This document shows, one piece after another, positions 33,248-45,440 of a stretch of DNA of 64,000 nt; position 1 is the first letter of the stretch, and every line of letters starts with the position of its first letter. A program made the translations under genes and the position numbers. The notes below the pieces were generated by a model, which worked only from the letters and a program-made list of their open reading frames with translations, had not been told where the DNA came from and did not search any database. The DNA is from Prinia subflava (lineage: Eukaryota; Chordata; Aves; Passeriformes; Cisticolidae), in assembly GCF_021018805.1 (NCBI RefSeq), contig NC_086258.1:21838692-21902691 (forward strand). Direction: 5' to 3'.

Positions 33248-33462
33248 TGTGGAAATGTGTGTGATTCTTCTCAGGGAGAATTGCTTCACAGAGAGAGTGG
33301 TCAAGCATGGGGAGGGGCTCCTCAGGGAGGCGGTGGGGTCCTGGAGGTGTCCAAGAAACACCTGGACATGGCACTCAGTGCTCTGGGCTTGGGCATCAGG
33401 CACAGCTTGGACTCGATGGTGTTGGAAGACTTTTCCAACCTGTGATCCTGTGATCCTGTGTG
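33248..33462 (+). mobile_element. CR1 LINE 3' fragment
   Basis: The sequence follows the CR1 3' UTR: AGAGTGGTCAAGCATGGGGA, GGAGGTGTCCAAGAAACACC, GGACTCGATGGTGTTGGAAG, then a microsatellite end of repeated TGATCCTG units. Truncated at the 5' end and oriented on the plus strand. Confidence 0.88.
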
Positions 33463-33604
33463 TTTTACACCGTGGGTCACCTCCCACCCTGCTCCAGCAG
33501 GAGAAGGGCTGGTGGCTCCGGCAGCCTCAGTGCCCGTGGGGATGGAGGATGCAGAGGGCTCTGAGCAGTGGTGGGGTGGAAAGGGTGCACTGTGGGTTTT
33601 TTAT

Positions 33605-34180
33605 CTTCTTTTCTTCTGTTAGAGCCAGGATTAATGCTTGGGAGATTCAGTTTTTGTGTTCGGACTTGGTTGTTTATTAATTCTTGTCTACAGTACAGTC
33701 TCACAAATTGTGAGTTCTAGCTGACAAGGTGAAAAATGGCTGTGTCTCTAACTCTTTCCAAGGTCTTTTAAGCACAAATTGTCCAATTATGAGACAACAC
33801 CTAAATTATTTTTACTTTTAACCTGATAACCAAATACCCAGGGTCTGTAATGCAGACTTTTCCACCCAATTACAATACACCACCCAGACCCGTGAAGGGG
33901 AAGATGAAAAAGAAAGACTTAGCCTACACCCTAAATCCTCCATCTTGTTTTATATATATTACTATATTCTAAACCCTTAAACTCCAAGTTTTCCACTGTG
34001 TGATATCACACACTTCTATTCAAACTCCACACCCACAATCCCAGTGCTGTCACTCAATTCTGGGAGCCTTCTCCACGGCCTCAGGTCAATGCAGTGTTTG
34101 CTTGGGGGTCAGTGCCTGGCAGCACAGAAATTCTGGAATCCTCAGTGCCCAGGGCTCCAACACTGCACAGGAGCCAGACT
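33605..34180 (-). mobile_element. Putative solo LTR of an endogenous retrovirus
   Basis: An abrupt AT-rich block in GC-rich surroundings. Read on the minus strand, it carries an ATTAATAAACAACC polyadenylation-like signal near 33,670-33,685 and long A/T tracts, similar to songbird LTRs. No viral coding sequence is attached and the ends are approximate. The call rests on general appearance, with no target-site duplication identified. Confidence 0.4.
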
Positions 34181-34313
34181 GGATTTCATCCCTGCCATGG
34201 GACTGCCTGCTCCTGCCCTTCCTGCACATCAGGAGAAATTGCCCCTCTGGGCTGCCGGGGTGGAAAATCAGCAGGATCAGCGCCAGGGCTGAGTCACAGC
34301 GGCACGACCTGCG

Positions 34314-34371
34314 CCCTGCCCTGCCCTGCCCTGCCCTGCCCTGCCCTGCCCATCCCTGCCCTGCCCTGCCC
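34314..34371. repeat. (CCCTG)n simple repeat
   Basis: About eleven pentamers, with one interruption (CCCATCCCTG). Confidence 0.92.
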
Positions 34372-34386
34372 GCTCAGCGGCTTCTC

Positions 34387-34588
34387 ATCGCCGACAATCG
34401 CATCCCATCGCCGACAATCGCATCCCATCGCCAACAATCGCATCCCATCGCCAACAATCGCATCCCATCGCCGGGAATCACCTCCCATCGCCGGGAATCG
34501 CCTCCCATCGCCGGGAATCGCCTCCCATCGCCGGGAATAGCTTCCCATCGCCGGGAATCTCTTCCCCATCACCAGGAATCGCTTCCTT
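34387..34588. repeat. Minisatellite, 20-bp unit, ten copies
   Basis: The unit is ATCGCCGACAATCGCATCCC with ordered variants. The first two copies have GACA, the next two AACA, and from the fifth on GGGA; the last copies gain further changes. The order of variants records stepwise local duplication. Confidence 0.93.
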
Positions 34589-34898
34589 GGAGGAGCTGCT
34601 TCTGGGGAATGGTACTCAGCGAGTCTGAGCAGCCCCCGCACCCTGCCTGCAGCTCAGCCTCCCCTGACCTGCTCCGTGGGGTGATCCTGGCCGGGGGTTC
34701 GCTGGAGAGGAGAGGGACGAGGAGGAGGAGGAGCTGAGGAGGTGTTGATCCAGGACCCATCCCGGGAGCTAAGGGAGGTGTGGAGCTGCTGCCTCACACC
34801 TCACCATGGCCACTGTCACCTGCGGGCAGCCCTGCGAGGGGCCCTGCCGTGGCCTTTGGAGAGACCCTGGGAGACACCTCAGTCCATATCCCTGCTGT

Positions 34899-35014
34899 GC
34901 CCAGCCCAGTCCCCTCTGTGCCCAGCCCATGTCCCCTCTGTGCCCAGCCCAGTCCCCTGTGCCCGGCCCATGTTCCCCCTGTGGTGCCCAGCCCAGTCCC
35001 CTCTGTGCCCAGCC
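34899..35014. repeat. Minisatellite of about 20 bp, GCCCAGTCCCCTCTGT type
   Basis: Five to six imperfect tandem copies alternating AGCCCAGTCCCC and AGCCCATGTCCCC. Confidence 0.85.
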
Positions 35015-36664
35015 TCCCAAGCAGCCCAGTGGGTGCTCTTGCCCAGGACGAGGTATTTGGTGCCTCCCACAACCCAAAAGCTTTGCCGTTATAGTTTTGT
35101 CCCTGAATGTTTTTTCCTTTGTGGTTTTTGTTTGTTTGTTTACAGAAAAGTGTTCTGGGTTTCAGATTTCTGTTAAAAACTCCCCAAGAAGTGAAATAAC
35201 CCCTGGAGCTGAAGCAGAGCCCTTGCTGAAGCCCAGCCCCTGGCTCCCAGCTCATGTCTCCCAGTTGAAGTGGTTCGATCTTCTGATTCTCCCTTTCTTT
35301 GTCACCCGCCATAATCACATCATTTTCTCTTTCTGGAAACCACCTTTGGGCAGAGGAGAGGAAGATTTAATGGCTGGTAGAGGAGAAAGGAGAAATCCAA
35401 AGGGACCAGAAAGCAGAAGTGACCAGGGAAGAGTCAGATTAGTATCAGCAGATACAGGTTGTCCCCTGGATACTTCCCCACTCTCCAACTTCTTTTGTTG
35501 TGCAAGATTTTCTGAGCCTGGTGTGATTTGTTGGTTTAGCAAATCTCCACAGATCGCACTTTCAAGCACTTTTTCAGTGTCTCCTGGAATCCACCTGGAC
35601 CTTCTGCGGACACAACTCTGGCAGGGAGTTCCCTGACCCACCCCCTTCCCAGGATGAGGCACACCTCCCTTTGGGCTGGGCTTGGCTCCTGCCTCCCTCC
35701 CCGGACCCTCAGCTGTGCAGTGCAGGGCTGATGAACAGTAGCTCATCCCCATTTTTAGGGGGTAACTCCGGTCTCCAAACCCCTAGGCCATCTCCAGGCC
35801 AGGCTGAGCAGCCCCAGGGGCCTGGCTGCTGTTGCAGAATTCAGCTCTGAGGAGCTGAGGCAGCAAAAAACCAGAGACAAGTCACCATCCAAAATGGGCC
35901 AGGTCCATTTCTGGATGAGGAACAGAATGGAACGAGGTCTCCCAGCCCAGTGCTGCTTGAGCAGTGAGTGATGGGGTCTGCTCAGCCCAGGCAGGGTGTG
36001 CAGGTGTCCCTCAGTGCCTGTCCCACACACAGGGCTCCCTGCTGTTCCTCACCCTGCAGCCCTGCAGCCTCCTTCGCTGTGCCCGGAGCCCCTGCAGTCA
36101 CCTGGGGCAGGGGCAGCTGCCAGGGACAGGCTGCGCTCTGCATGTCTGCAGGAGCTGGGGCTGGCACTGAGGGTCACACGCCGTCCCTGCCCGCAAACAC
36201 AGCCACAAGAAGGAGCTTGATGGGTTTCCTAAACCTGCCCGCTGCCTCACTCCCAGCCCCGCCTACCTGGGCTGAGCAGGGCTGCCTGACTGGTTTGCAC
36301 CCAGCTCAGCTGGTTTGGCCCTTGCCTCGCTGCTGGCTGGCAAGAGAACTGTATTTTCTGGTTTTGCTTGCAGCAGCTTTCATGTGGGATGAGCTGCTCT
36401 GCTCCCCAGAACTCCAGCCTGGCCTGGGGGAGCTCCTGTGCACACGCAGATCTGTGCTGGTGCCACCAGGCAGGGCCAAGGCCTTCTCACCAGTGACATC
36501 CACAGGAATGTCCCAGCCCCAGTCCACATAGTCCCCTGGAAGGCCTCGGTGGCTCAGCACTGCTCTGCTTCCCACGGCTGCACGTGGGATGCTCATCCAA
36601 AGGGCAGAGAGCTCCTCAGGCAGCCACAGGCTCTGTGCTGGATGGCCCAAGCCTGCTTGTCCTA
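35015..36664. other. Intergenic DNA, no gene recognised
   Basis: Mixed-composition sequence with short open frames in several phases. No motif or splice pattern was found that supports an exon. Confidence 0.45.
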
Positions 36665-36843
36665 ATGCCAGGAAGGAAGAGAACTGAGAAGAGAGACCTG
36701 TCCCCCCTGGAGGTGTTCAGGAGATGACAGGACCAGAACGTGGCGCTCAGTGCCTGGTCTGGCTGACAAGGTGGTGATGGGTCTCAGGTTGGACTTGATG
36801 TTCTCAGAGGTCTCTTCCATCCTAGTGATTGCATGATTCTGTG
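36665..36843 (+). mobile_element. CR1 LINE 3' fragment
   Basis: Reads CCTGGAGGTGTTCAGGAGAT, GGTTGGACTTGATGTTCTCA, GAGGTCTCTTCCATCCTAGT and ends TGCATGATTCTGTGA, matching the CR1 tail on the plus strand. Confidence 0.85.
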
Positions 36844-38994
36844 ACCACCCCAAACCTGGACAAGCTGCTGGAGGGTCTGGGTTTAAGGAGGCTCCTTACT
36901 CGACCAAGGGAATGTGCAACAAAGCCAGGAGTTGGATGCAGATCTCCTAAATCTGCTTTGAATCTCCTCCACCAGGCCTGGCTTCTTCTGCCAAGTTATG
37001 TCAAGGGTCAGTGACAGAGGTGAGAGCAAAGAACCAAACCCAAGTGTCCCAGCTCCTCCTCCCCTCTGTTTGTTTCCACCAGGCTGACTCTCCACAAATA
37101 AAGGATTAATTGAGGCTGTTACAGTTAACTTGAAAGGGCCCTGCAGCACAAATTCGGGATCCTAAACACATGCAGTTTCAGGTTAGTAATTAGTGCACTT
37201 CACTCCTTGCAGGTGCACCCTGGGAGCTCCGAAACAAGTTCAGGATCAGCAAGAAAAATATCTGGAAGCAATGGCAGTGATTTCAGAGAGCTCTGTGGCT
37301 TCAACACCAACTGTATTGCTGCTGCCTGCCTCATTAGAACTGCTCTGTTACTGGAAAGCCTTTGGGAATTGGGGTAAAATCCTGACATTTCATTTCCACT
37401 CCCATAATTCCCATACTGCAGGTCTGGCTGGACCTACTGCACTGTGAGCATGGACAGGTCACTTCAGAATCCTGAGGCTCATTTTCCTCTTCCATAACAC
37501 AGCAGAGGTGTTCCTGTGCACTGGAGGGTGACAGGGGTCTGCACAGAGCTCGGGGGGAAGGGGTGAGGGGATAAAATCCCTGTGCAGGGCTCTGCTTCTG
37601 CCCCTGCCTCAGGGCAGCCACCACGGGGCTGGGAGCACTCGGAGCATCGCTGGGGACCAGCACCCAGCACGGGACAGGAGGAACAGGAGAAATCTCAGAT
37701 CCTGCTGAATGCCCCGACGGGCAAACCCTGCTGCTTTGTCCAAGCTTGTTGAGTTTAATTCGTTAAGAAGGAGCCGACTCCCTTCTTCCAGGAGCTGAAA
37801 CTCTTCCTGAACAAAGAGACATTGTGGGATGTGATGGGCCTTCCTGGGATGTCTGGGCAGTGGGTGGCCTTTGTGCAGAGCTGGGGGCTGGAGGCTGTGC
37901 CAGGAGGAGATTAGGAACTCTTGGGCGGGGAAAGGGAGTTCCTGCAAGTGCTTTTATTCCTGGGGTTTGCACAGTGCTGTCTTTGTCCCTCTGCTCTCAA
38001 CCCCCTCTCACCTCTCCAGCATCCCGGTGGGAGCATCCTGCTCAGCTCAGCCCTGGAGATGGGCACTGGGATTTTGGGAGCTTTGCTATTCCAGCCCAGC
38101 ATCCTGTGGTGCTGCTGTGGCAGTGGCTCAGGCTGCAGTGACCCCAGCAGGGCTGGGGAAGGATCCCTGGTGTTGGAGCAGCACCAAGACAGGGGTTACC
38201 TCACCCTGGGCCTTGCCAGAATGGGATGTCCACAGAGCTGTGTCCCAAATCCCTTGTCCTCATTCTCTCATTCTCCCTATCATCTTCCTGTGGTTTGCAA
38301 TTTTCCAGCCACCCTCATCCAATTCTCAGGAATTCTTCTCTCCCTCCCCATCCCTTGACAACCTCCTGTTTCAGCTAGTCCAAAACCAGGCAAAGGAGGT
38401 TCTGCCTGGGGCTCACAAAGTTCCTTCTGGGGAGCTGGCAGTGGTGCCTGGTGACCAGGGCCATGTCCTGGGGTGGTGGTGGCCCTGCTGGAAGCCAGGA
38501 CACAGGGGACATGTGCAGGGACATGTGGGTGTTTCCCTGCTGCTTCCCCTGCAGCCCGTGGCACTCACCACTGCAGCGGGAGCACCTTTGGGTGGGTGAG
38601 CTGGAAAGGGTTTTCAGAGCCCAGGGAGCACCCAGCTCCCTGCAGAGAGGCAGAAGAGCCCAGTGCAGCCCCACAGGATGGCCAGGAGCAGAGGCAGGCA
38701 GCACAGTGCCCCAGACACCCACACAGGGGTGGAGATGTGCAGAGCTGCCACAGCCCTGCACCCACATCCAGCCCCAGCAGTCTGCACACGGAGGAGGAAT
38801 ATTCCCACTGCCTTCAAGGGGGAAAATTCTGCCTGAGGTGACTCATGCCAAATATTTTGACGCTGTGTGCATGAGCAGGGTCTGGGAGGTAGGCTTGGAA
38901 AAACAGGAGCAATCTGGTGCAGCTCCTGCAGGATCCTCTGACCTCACTCCTGTTGGGTGGTGAGCAGCAGCAGGGGTAGCAGAGAAAAATAAAA
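36844..38994. other. Intergenic DNA, no gene recognised
   Basis: Open frames up to 242 codons (37,871-38,599, plus strand) have no recognisable domain and overlap many equally open frames. I see nothing that supports a gene. Confidence 0.45.
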
Positions 38995-39442
38995 CCATGG
39001 AGCTGCTGGAGCCAGTCCAGAGGGGCACCAGAATGGGCAAAGTGATGGAGCAGCTCTGCTGGAAGGAAAGGCTTGGAGGATTGGGGCTCCACAGTGATCT
39101 CACTGTGGCCTTGCACTGTCTGAAGGAGCTACAAGAAAGATGGAGAGAGGCTGCTAACAAGGGATGGGAGACAGGACACAGGGAATGGCTCCCACTGCCA
39201 AAGGGCAGGAATAAATGGGATTTTGGGCAGGAATTGTTCCCTATGAGGGTGGGCAGGCCCTGGCACAGGGTGCCCAGAGCAGCTGTGGCTGCCGCTGGAT
39301 CCTTGGCAGTGCCCAAGGCCAGGTTGGACACTGGGGCTGGAGCAGCCTGGGACAGTGGAAGGTGTCCCTGCACATGGCAGGGGTGGCACTGAATGAGTTT
39401 TAAGGTCACTTCTAACCCAAACCATTCTGGGATTCTGTGGTT
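38995..39442 (+). mobile_element. CR1 LINE fragment, about 450 bp
   Basis: The longest CR1 piece in the window. It includes GGAGCCAGTCCAGAGGGGC, GGCAGGAATTGTTCCCTATG, GGTGTCCCTGCACATGGCAG and the end AACCCAAACCATTCTGGGAT, then TCTGTGG. Plus orientation, with the 3' end intact. Confidence 0.92.
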
Positions 39443-41480
39443 TATAGTGGTGTGTTGGGAATTTTGTTTTACACAGGTGATGTTTTATGTTGGAAAGAGT
39501 AAAGGAAGAGGCTTCATGAGTGTGAGCCAGCCTTGAGCAGCCAGAGCTGGGCTGAGGCTCAGTCACAAAACCAAAGGCAACAGAATAAATCACCCATGAT
39601 GGAAATAGTGTGCCGAGTGGGCAGCTGGTGCAAGAAGGGGTGAAAGGTGAGGGTCTGGCAGCAGCCCCTCTGATGCCAGCAGGGTTGGGTGTCCCCAGGG
39701 TGGCAGCTCAGTCCCACAGCAGTGAGCTCAGCCTGCCCCAAAGGGCACCTCCTCCCCAGGGAATGAGATCAGAACTGCCAAGGAAGAGGGGAGGGGGCAC
39801 CACAGAGGGGCCACAAACACCTCCTGTGTGACAGCCCGGGGTAGCTGGGACCCCTTTTCACTTTCCAGTGACATTTCTCCATGGACCTTCTCCATGGACA
39901 CTTCCCTTGTGTCCTCCTGCCAAGGGCAGCAAATGCCCCAGGAGCTGCTGGTCAGTGAGACCGGGATAGTGAGATCCATGGCCTGGCTGAGCCCAGGATT
40001 AAACCTGTGCTGGAGCATCCAAATCCCCGGGGAAGGAGAAGCAAGTGTGGATATTTCATGTCTTTATTCACAGAGAGCCAATATCAGTGAGACCTGCCTG
40101 ACAAACTGCCCCCTCAGGACTGCAGAAATACCTTTTCCATCTGCAAATGGGCTGTTAATAGGAGAAGATTTAGAGGCTCCAAATGCACTCCCGGAGCATT
40201 TGATAAAAGTGTGTGGGAGCAAAGTCCAGAGCCTGAGCTAATACCTCTCTGCTGGATCAGAAACACTCGTCTAGACTCTGGCAGGATGCAAACAGTGCCA
40301 GAGCTACTGCTGGGGAGGCTCGGGGAGCTGCTGGGTCACTGCCCCAGCCCTGCTGGCTCTTCAGCAGGGGCTCTTTACACCCAGTGGGGGCTTGTCTAAA
40401 GCTTGGTGATTCATAAGACAAAAATACGGTCTAGAGGATAGGTGGTGTTGCTTCAGCACTGGAAAAATCTAAGATACAGGCCAGAAATACTTTACACTGA
40501 ACTCCAGCAAGCACAGAGATAGGGAAGGACGTTAGGGCTTCTTGCATGTGCCAAAAATAGAGCACATCAAGGAAAACAGCCTGGAACAATGGTGCAGGAA
40601 AAGCTTATCTCCAGGAGCAAAGTAGCACAGGTTTCTTTATAGTGCCTGAAAAAACCCCAGCAAAACAAAACTAAACAAAGAGATGGCCTTGCTGCGGATC
40701 CTGACTCTGAGCTTTCCAGAGCTGCTCTCCCAGAGCCGCCAGAACTGCTGACGTGGAGGTGGCTCACCTGGCCAAGCAGGGCTGCCCCACACCTCAGCGC
40801 TGATGCAGTTCAGCAGTCAAAAAGTGAAATGCAGAATTTAATCTTCATCGCCACAGCCCCATAAACAGGAGCAACCCCCGGAGCCCCGTGGTGAAATCAC
40901 CTCTGGGCCAGTGCAGGCAGCTCCCAGAGCTGATGCCGTGGGCAGGGTGAGGTGTGTGAGCTGTCAGCAAAGGCAAAGCAAGATCCTGCTCCAATCTCAG
41001 TTGGGATCTGCCACAGCTTCCTGACAAATCTCTGCTCACATCTGCCTGCAGGCAGCGATGTCCGTCTGGAGGGTGCTGCAGGAGGAAGCCCTCGCTCACT
41101 TCTCTGGCTGGGGGGCCTAGAAAATCACCAACCCCCTCCTGCAACGCTGAGAGGACGGAGCAGCAGGTCAGGCATTCACCCAGGAAGGAATGCACACAGC
41201 CTGAGGGATGTTTGGGTAGGATGAGGTGGGATGGACAGCAGTGGGTCCGGCAGGATGAGATGGGATGCACAGGGAGCTGCTGGGTGTGCTGGGATGAGGT
41301 GGCATGGATGGAGCTGCAGGATCCCAGGAGGGCTGTGGCCTGGAGGGGACCAGCAGGTCCTTGGCAGCCCAGGGGTGGTGGCTGTGGTGCACAGGCCATG
41401 AGCAGCACAGGGAGAGCTCCCTGGCAGCACCCCCAGGCAGGACATGGCTTTGCCATCACTCCTCTCTGTCACGGCAGAGG
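39443..41480. other. Intergenic DNA, no gene recognised
   Basis: No exon-like signal was identified. The part around 41.2-41.3 kb has GGGATGAGGTGGGATGGA-type near repeats. Confidence 0.45.
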
Positions 41481-41499
41481 TGGGAGGGACACCCAGGTG

Positions 41500-41552
41500 A
41501 CACTGCCCAGGTGACACTGCCCAGGGGACACTGCCCAGGGGACACTGCCCAG
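41500..41552. repeat. Minisatellite, 15-bp unit, four copies
   Basis: CCAGGTGACACTGCC twice, then CCAGGGGACACTGCC twice. Confidence 0.9.
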
Positions 41553-41634
41553 TTCCAGGTGCCCCTGCAGGGTACCCACACACCTGTGATGCCTTGGGAA
41601 GGCTGCCCTGAAGCAGGGACTGGACAGAGCTAGT

Positions 41635-41960
41635 GGATAAAGTAGATTTTTATTAAAAGGCCTTAAAGGACACACCTTGGACAGGACAAGAGCCTGGCCA
41701 GGGCTATACCCAAGGTGAAGCCAGAATGATCACAAAATGGACCCAAAATGGTCACAAAATGGACCCAAAATGGTCACAAAATGGTCACAAAATGGACCCA
41801 AAATGATCACAAAATGGACACAAAATGGTCCCAAAATGGTCCCAAAATGGACAAACAGTCATGAGGTCTCACACTTTGATAAGTTTTGGTTCATTTGCAT
41901 ACACTTGTCCCAGCTGTCCTTGGTGTGCAGCAGGAGAAGGATTTGTTTTGTGTCCCTGCT
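41635..41960 (-). mobile_element. Putative LTR-like repeat with an internal tandem array
   Basis: Read on the minus strand, the outer end carries CTTTTAATAAAAATCTAC, a polyadenylation-like signal, preceded by an array built from TTTTGTGACCATTTTGGGTC-type units. This combination suggests the U3/R part of an endogenous retroviral LTR. No coding part is present. Low confidence. Confidence 0.3.
41728..41852. repeat. Short tandem array of AAAATGGNCNCA units
   Basis: About ten to eleven copies of a 10-11 bp unit alternating AAAATGGACCC, AAAATGGTCAC and AAAATGATCAC. Confidence 0.9.
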
Positions 41961-42832
41961 GTGTGCAGAGCTGAGTGACCCTGAGTGTGAGCTCAGAGCT
42001 GCACCCCTGGGCAGCACAAAGTCTGAAATACAGGGAAGAGAAAACTGAAGGCATCACCTGGGCAAGGTGGGCAAGGGATCCTCTGGCTTTGGGATGTGCA
42101 GGAGCAGATCCATGGATCTGTGGGGCCCTCAGCTCCATGCTGACCGTGCTGGGCAGAGCAGGGCCCATCAGGGCCCATCAGGCTCTGTCCAGGGCTGGGC
42201 AGGGCTGCAGGTTTCAGCCTGCCTGGCCTTTAACAGCTCCAGCCCAGCTGGGTGAGTGAGAACTCTTCCCTCCCAGCCCCAGTTCCACAGATGTCCAAGG
42301 TGTCCTTAGATGTAAACCTTCCATGGATGCCCAAGGCTTGCAGCTGCTGGCAGACACAGCCCCTCACGGGCAGCAGGGCAGGGTGGGACAGGGACCTTGG
42401 GAAGCACCATGGGGACACCGTGAGGTGCCCCTGGGCACCAGGGCTGGAGAGACCAGCTGGGATTTGCTCCCCTGGGCTGGGGTGATGCTGCAATCAGGAC
42501 ACCACAAAACGCTGGCAAGTGCACTGTCGTGAGGATTGTGTAAATATTTTGATTAACTTCACCTTGAATCTACATGAAGGGGAGATCTTTATCACATTTA
42601 CTGACAGAACAGTTTGGTTGGGTTTTTTTGTTGGTTGGTTTTCTTTCTTTTCCGGGAGGGAGGAGGAGCATGAGTAACTGCTAGAGGAGAATTCCTGCAG
42701 TGATTTCACAGCAGATGAAAGCAGCCGGATAGGAGCAAGGGGACAGCCACCCCCAGCAAGTGCTGAGCACGGAGGACTCACAGTTCCTGGTGATTGGGAC
42801 ATGTTTGGTGTTCCTGTCTGTCTGATAGGAGC

Positions 42833-42997
42833 ACAGGGAGAGTGTCCATCCCCATGGGCACTTCCAGGGCAGCACAGGGAGCGTGTCCAGCCCCGTGGGC
42901 ACTTCCAGGGCAGCACAGGGAGCGTGTCCAGCCCCGTGGGCACTTCCAGGGCAGCACAGGGAGCGTGTCCAGCCCCGTGGGCACTTCCAGGGCAGCC
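42833..42997. repeat. Minisatellite, 41-bp unit, four copies
   Basis: The unit contains AGCACAGGGAGCGTGTCCAG and CCCCGTGGGCACTTCCAGGG. Copies two to four are essentially identical. The 41-bp period rotates the frame, so the similar-looking proteins in all three frames are artefacts. Confidence 0.93.
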
Positions 42998-43329
42998 TCT
43001 CGTCCCGGGGGCAAGGCCACCTCGGTGGCAGGGGTGGCACAGCCCGCGGCTCCGGCATGTCCGGAATGTCACCTCAGGGTGGCTGCACCGCCCTGGGGAG
43101 CAGGGGGGCACAGCCCCAGCATCCGCAGTGCCCAGCTATTGTGCCCAGCTATTGCACAAGCCCTGCTCGTCAGCAGATGGGCGATAAGGGCAGGGCTGAG
43201 CTGCTCCCGGTGCCCTGCCCGGCCGGGAATGCCGACAGGGTGTAGGAATGCAGCCCCACACCCGAGCAGGTGTTTCCATATAGGGCAAGGTTTAAGATTC
43301 ACCCCTTGCTGTTATTCTAAGGTAAAAGA

Positions 43330-43700
43330 GCCAGAAACTTCGATGCCCTTTTCCCAGTAATTGGCCAATTGGTGCCAAGCAGAGATACCTGGACGCCTGG
43401 ACCTGTACCTGTTCCCAGTTTCATTGGGCAAGGTGCCAAAAAGCCCACCTGGACCATTAAGCCCACTAAAAGGACCATGAAGTCCTTAAAAGACTGCACA
43501 GAACTGCCCGGAGCTTTTTCAGAGTGCCTTAGCCAGTGCAAGAGTTCTCTCTGCTTCTGTTTCTTTTGTTTGACACTCTTTGTTATTCCTGTAATTACTA
43601 AAACCTTTTCTTTTACAAAGCATGTCCACAGAAGTCGTCTCGCTATTGTTTTAAGCCATTTCTCTGCGAGGGCTGCCCCCTCAGAGGTGAGGGACCCCCG
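43330..43700 (+). mobile_element. Possible LTR-derived repeat
   Basis: A block ending in GTAATTACTAAAACCTTTTC and a CT-rich stretch resembles the R/U5 part of avian retroviral LTRs. Neither ends nor target-site duplications could be fixed. It could also be unique sequence. Confidence 0.25.
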
Positions 43701-43994
43701 TGGGGTTTATCACACCTGACCCATGCAGGTCCCATCAGCAGGGAGCCCCGGGGTGGCTGTACTCCTCCTCAGAGGTGACTCACGGCCAGGACTGCTCTTC
43801 TTGCTTTGGAGTCTGCAACCCCCCAAAACCCCACGGACTGCAGAGCTGTGGCAAGGGAACAGAGAGAGCTGTGCCAAATCAACCAGGGGGTGGGCACTGC
43901 CCCACCTGAGCCCTGCCAAAGAGGGGAGGGGGAAAGTGAGGTTTCTCACCAGCCCCAGCCAGTAAGGATTTTTTCAGCTCCCTAAAATGTGGCG

Positions 43995-44278
43995 AGGTGT
44001 GAGCCAGGCTCTTGGCCCAGGCAGCCAGTGACAGGCCAAGGGGAAATGGTTGCACCAGGGGAGGGTCAGGTTGGGTGTTAGGAAAAATTTCTTTGTTAAA
44101 AGAGTGGTCAAGAACCGGACCAGGCTCCCCATGGAAGTGCTGGAGTCACCATCCCTGGGAATGTTCCAAAAACAAGTGGACGTGGCCCTTTGTGCCATGG
44201 TTTAGTGGTACATGGGGTCAGTCAAAGGTTGGACTTGGTCTTGGAGGTCTTTTCCTGCTTTATTGATTCTGTGATTCC
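43995..44278 (+). mobile_element. CR1 LINE 3' fragment
   Basis: GAGCCAGGCTCTTGGCCCAG, CAGTGACAGGCCAAGGGGAA, CATGGAAGTGCTGGAGTCAC and the end TTGATTCTGTGATTCC give a complete CR1 3' tail on the plus strand, with a processed 5' truncation. Confidence 0.9.
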
Positions 44279-45440
44279 AAATAGACCTGAGGTCTACTTG
44301 GAATATTTGGATATTCCCTGCACAACCTGCTGAGCTGCACAGGCCTATTTTGTCCTCTGGGCTCAACCCCTTGTCATGTCCCTGGGTTGGGCTGTGCTAA
44401 CGGGGTCACTTCATGTAAATAATGTGGATTTCCATCACCTCTGGTCAACAACAGACCAGGAACAGCTGATACAGCTCTCTCACCAGCTTCCCGATTTGCC
44501 CCAGGGTACATTTTTGCTGCAGGGTCAGCAAGCCCCGCTGGGAGAGGGGTGGGGGGCAGAGGAGGAGGGGTCAGGGAGGCACACATCCCTCTCTGGGCAG
44601 CAGGAGCTCCTCCATCCCCACCCTCTGCTCAGCACAGCTCTCCCCACGTTCGGGGGAAGCCCTCCGTGCTCACAGAGAGGGAACCTCTCCATCTTCCACC
44701 CAGGTTCAGGAGCTCTGAGCAAGGCTTGGATTTGGATGGGGCTTCCTGGAGTCTGCACTGCCCAGAGGCCTCAGGTACCCTGTTCCCACTGTTCCCATCA
44801 AAATTAATAATTCCTAACTAACCTAGAGGTCTGGGCTGGAGTCACGGGGGTGCTTTGGAAAGGCTGGGACCCCTCATCAGTTTTGGCCCAGGTACATTTT
44901 CTGAATTCATGAGTTTTGGTGGCTGTTTTCTCTGTGCCATGTTGTGTTTGCTTCCAGCCTGGCAGTGCCCCAAGACCAAGGAGCTCCTCATCATTTTAGA
45001 GAGAAAGTCAATTTAGTGCAGTGATTGCTGCATGAGGAACATATTTGACCATGGCTCCAGGGTCCAATGCCCTGTTGGCAACCCTTGTGCTGACTGTCAC
45101 ACATGGAACCTCTGACCTTCCTCTCAGGGCTCCCTGGTCCCACCCCACCCACCTGGGGACAGGTGACGTGCTCCTGGGGGGAGCAAACCAACACCCCAGG
45201 GGTGTGCAGACACATCCAGCTCAGCTGTGCTCCAGCCCTCCCCCTGCACCCCTCAGACCCTGACTGCTCACCCCATTTCTGCTCCATGGCAGTTCCCAGA
45301 TTCCAGCCCTCGCTTCCCTTCCCTGCTCCCGGAGCATCCCTCACTCTGTCCTGTGGCTGCCCCTGCTCCCCCCAAGGAAAGAATGCAGCTTTGCAAAGGC
45401 CAGGCAGGAACAAAGCAGAAAAAGAGCAGTTTGGTATTAT
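44279..45440. other. Intergenic DNA, no gene recognised
   Basis: I see no exon-like signal or repeat here. Confidence 0.4.

Noticed and set aside
30922..34588. CRISPR-like regular repeats
   Set aside because: The units are contiguous with no unique spacers, and the genome is a vertebrate one.
41635..43700. Complete endogenous retrovirus between two LTR-like blocks
   Set aside because: No gag, pol or env-like frame lies between them, and the two blocks are dissimilar and in opposite orientation.
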